Shown here in pieces: positions 51,378 through 51,545 of a stretch of DNA of 51,545 bases. How positions within the stretch are numbered: the first letter of the stretch is position 1; the number at the start of each line of letters is the position of its first letter. A program made the translations under genes and the position numbers. The notes beneath the pieces are model-generated. The model had not been told where the DNA came from, ran no database searches, and saw nothing but the letters and a program-made list of their open reading frames with translations. Origin of the DNA: an uncultured Ruminococcus sp. (lineage in GTDB: Bacteria > Bacillota > Clostridia > Lachnospirales > Lachnospiraceae); the NCBI GenBank assembly GCA_946494335.1, contig CAMMBV010000024.1, positions 1 to 51,545 on the forward strand, given 5' to 3'.

Positions 51378-51545
51378 TTGACAAAAAATCATAAATACGA
51401 ATCGATATTAGTCAATATTCGTAATGATTATATAAAGTGCGTATTCTATAATTCTATTATAAAACCTGACTTCCGTCGTTTCTCTAAAAACCTAGTACTC
51501 AGGAGTCAAGAAGCATGCAGTTTTGAAAGAAATTTTCAACTTCTT
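51378..51545. other. Gene-free right end with operator-like inverted repeat
   Basis: TTGACA at 51378-51383 could be a -35 element. TACGAAT (51396-51402) and ATTCGTA (51417-51423) form a 7-bp perfect inverted repeat with 14-bp spacer and nested ATATT/AATAT. AAGAAG at 51508 and CTTCTT at the window end, with TTGAAA and TTTCAA inside, suggest another hairpin. No gene is visible; these may belong to one beyond the window. Confidence 0.35.

Noticed and set aside
1-51545. CRISPR arrays, rRNA genes and complete insertion sequences
   Set aside because: No regularly spaced repeats with unique spacers, no rRNA-like sequence and no intact transposase with terminal inverted repeats were found.

Overview
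The window looks like chromosomal DNA of a low-GC Gram-positive anaerobe of the class Clostridia, most probably a Lachnospiraceae member. The evidence is the origin-proximal parA-parB-DUF4446-serS gene order, strong AGGAGG-type ribosome binding sites, a T-box leader, DUF3881 and DUF1002 proteins and the style of the sugar ABC systems. This is inferred from protein families, not from a marker gene search. oriC itself and a parS site are not seen; oriC would be expected to the left.

Layout. 1-5321: housekeeping block (two 62-bp-spaced repeats, parA, parB, DUF4446, serS, DUF3881, deoC). 5405-5481: tRNA-Arg(CCT). 5490-9663: an accessory and partly decayed stretch with a DUF4143 ATPase, a truncated and stop-interrupted ATP-binding regulator, a TIGR04076 protein, a small membrane protein and a 5'-truncated PD-(D/E)XK transposase fragment next to a 41-bp imperfect direct repeat. 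9664-19461: a ribose/galactose-type ABC importer operon with a flavin reductase-like gene, followed by a YesN-like response regulator, a histidine kinase without an extracellular sensor domain, and an ABC-ATPase-like protein that has lost its Walker A and signature motifs. 19543-21026: a J-domain protein and an unrecognised partner.

21077-27388 is a second sugar-type importer with its own logic: a LacI-type repressor, a UroD/MtaA-like protein and the ABC operon all carry related operator-like elements (core TAGGCACGA), two of them placed directly on near-consensus promoters. 27493-31114 encodes a heterodimeric ABC exporter on the minus strand. 31369-37841 is a six-gene surface-glycan type operon (exonuclease, GT2, flippase, DegT aminotransferase, WbqC, ATP-grasp-like protein). 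37863-39224 is a radical SAM protein. A T-box leader with an Ile specifier precedes a type 2 isoleucyl-tRNA synthetase, then glycogen phosphorylase, a large TPR/repeat/AAA protein, rsmA and a secreted DUF1002 protein.

The right end (50079-51545) is remodelled: an orphan Pho-box-like promoter reads into a terminator-like hairpin with no gene, and the C-terminal halves of a MATE transporter and a divergent MerR-like regulator abut with their N-termini and shared promoter missing. The best candidate for an undescribed system is the response regulator / sensorless kinase / pseudo-ABC-ATPase triad beside the first importer, which suggests that transporter state, not an extracellular ligand domain, feeds the two-component system.
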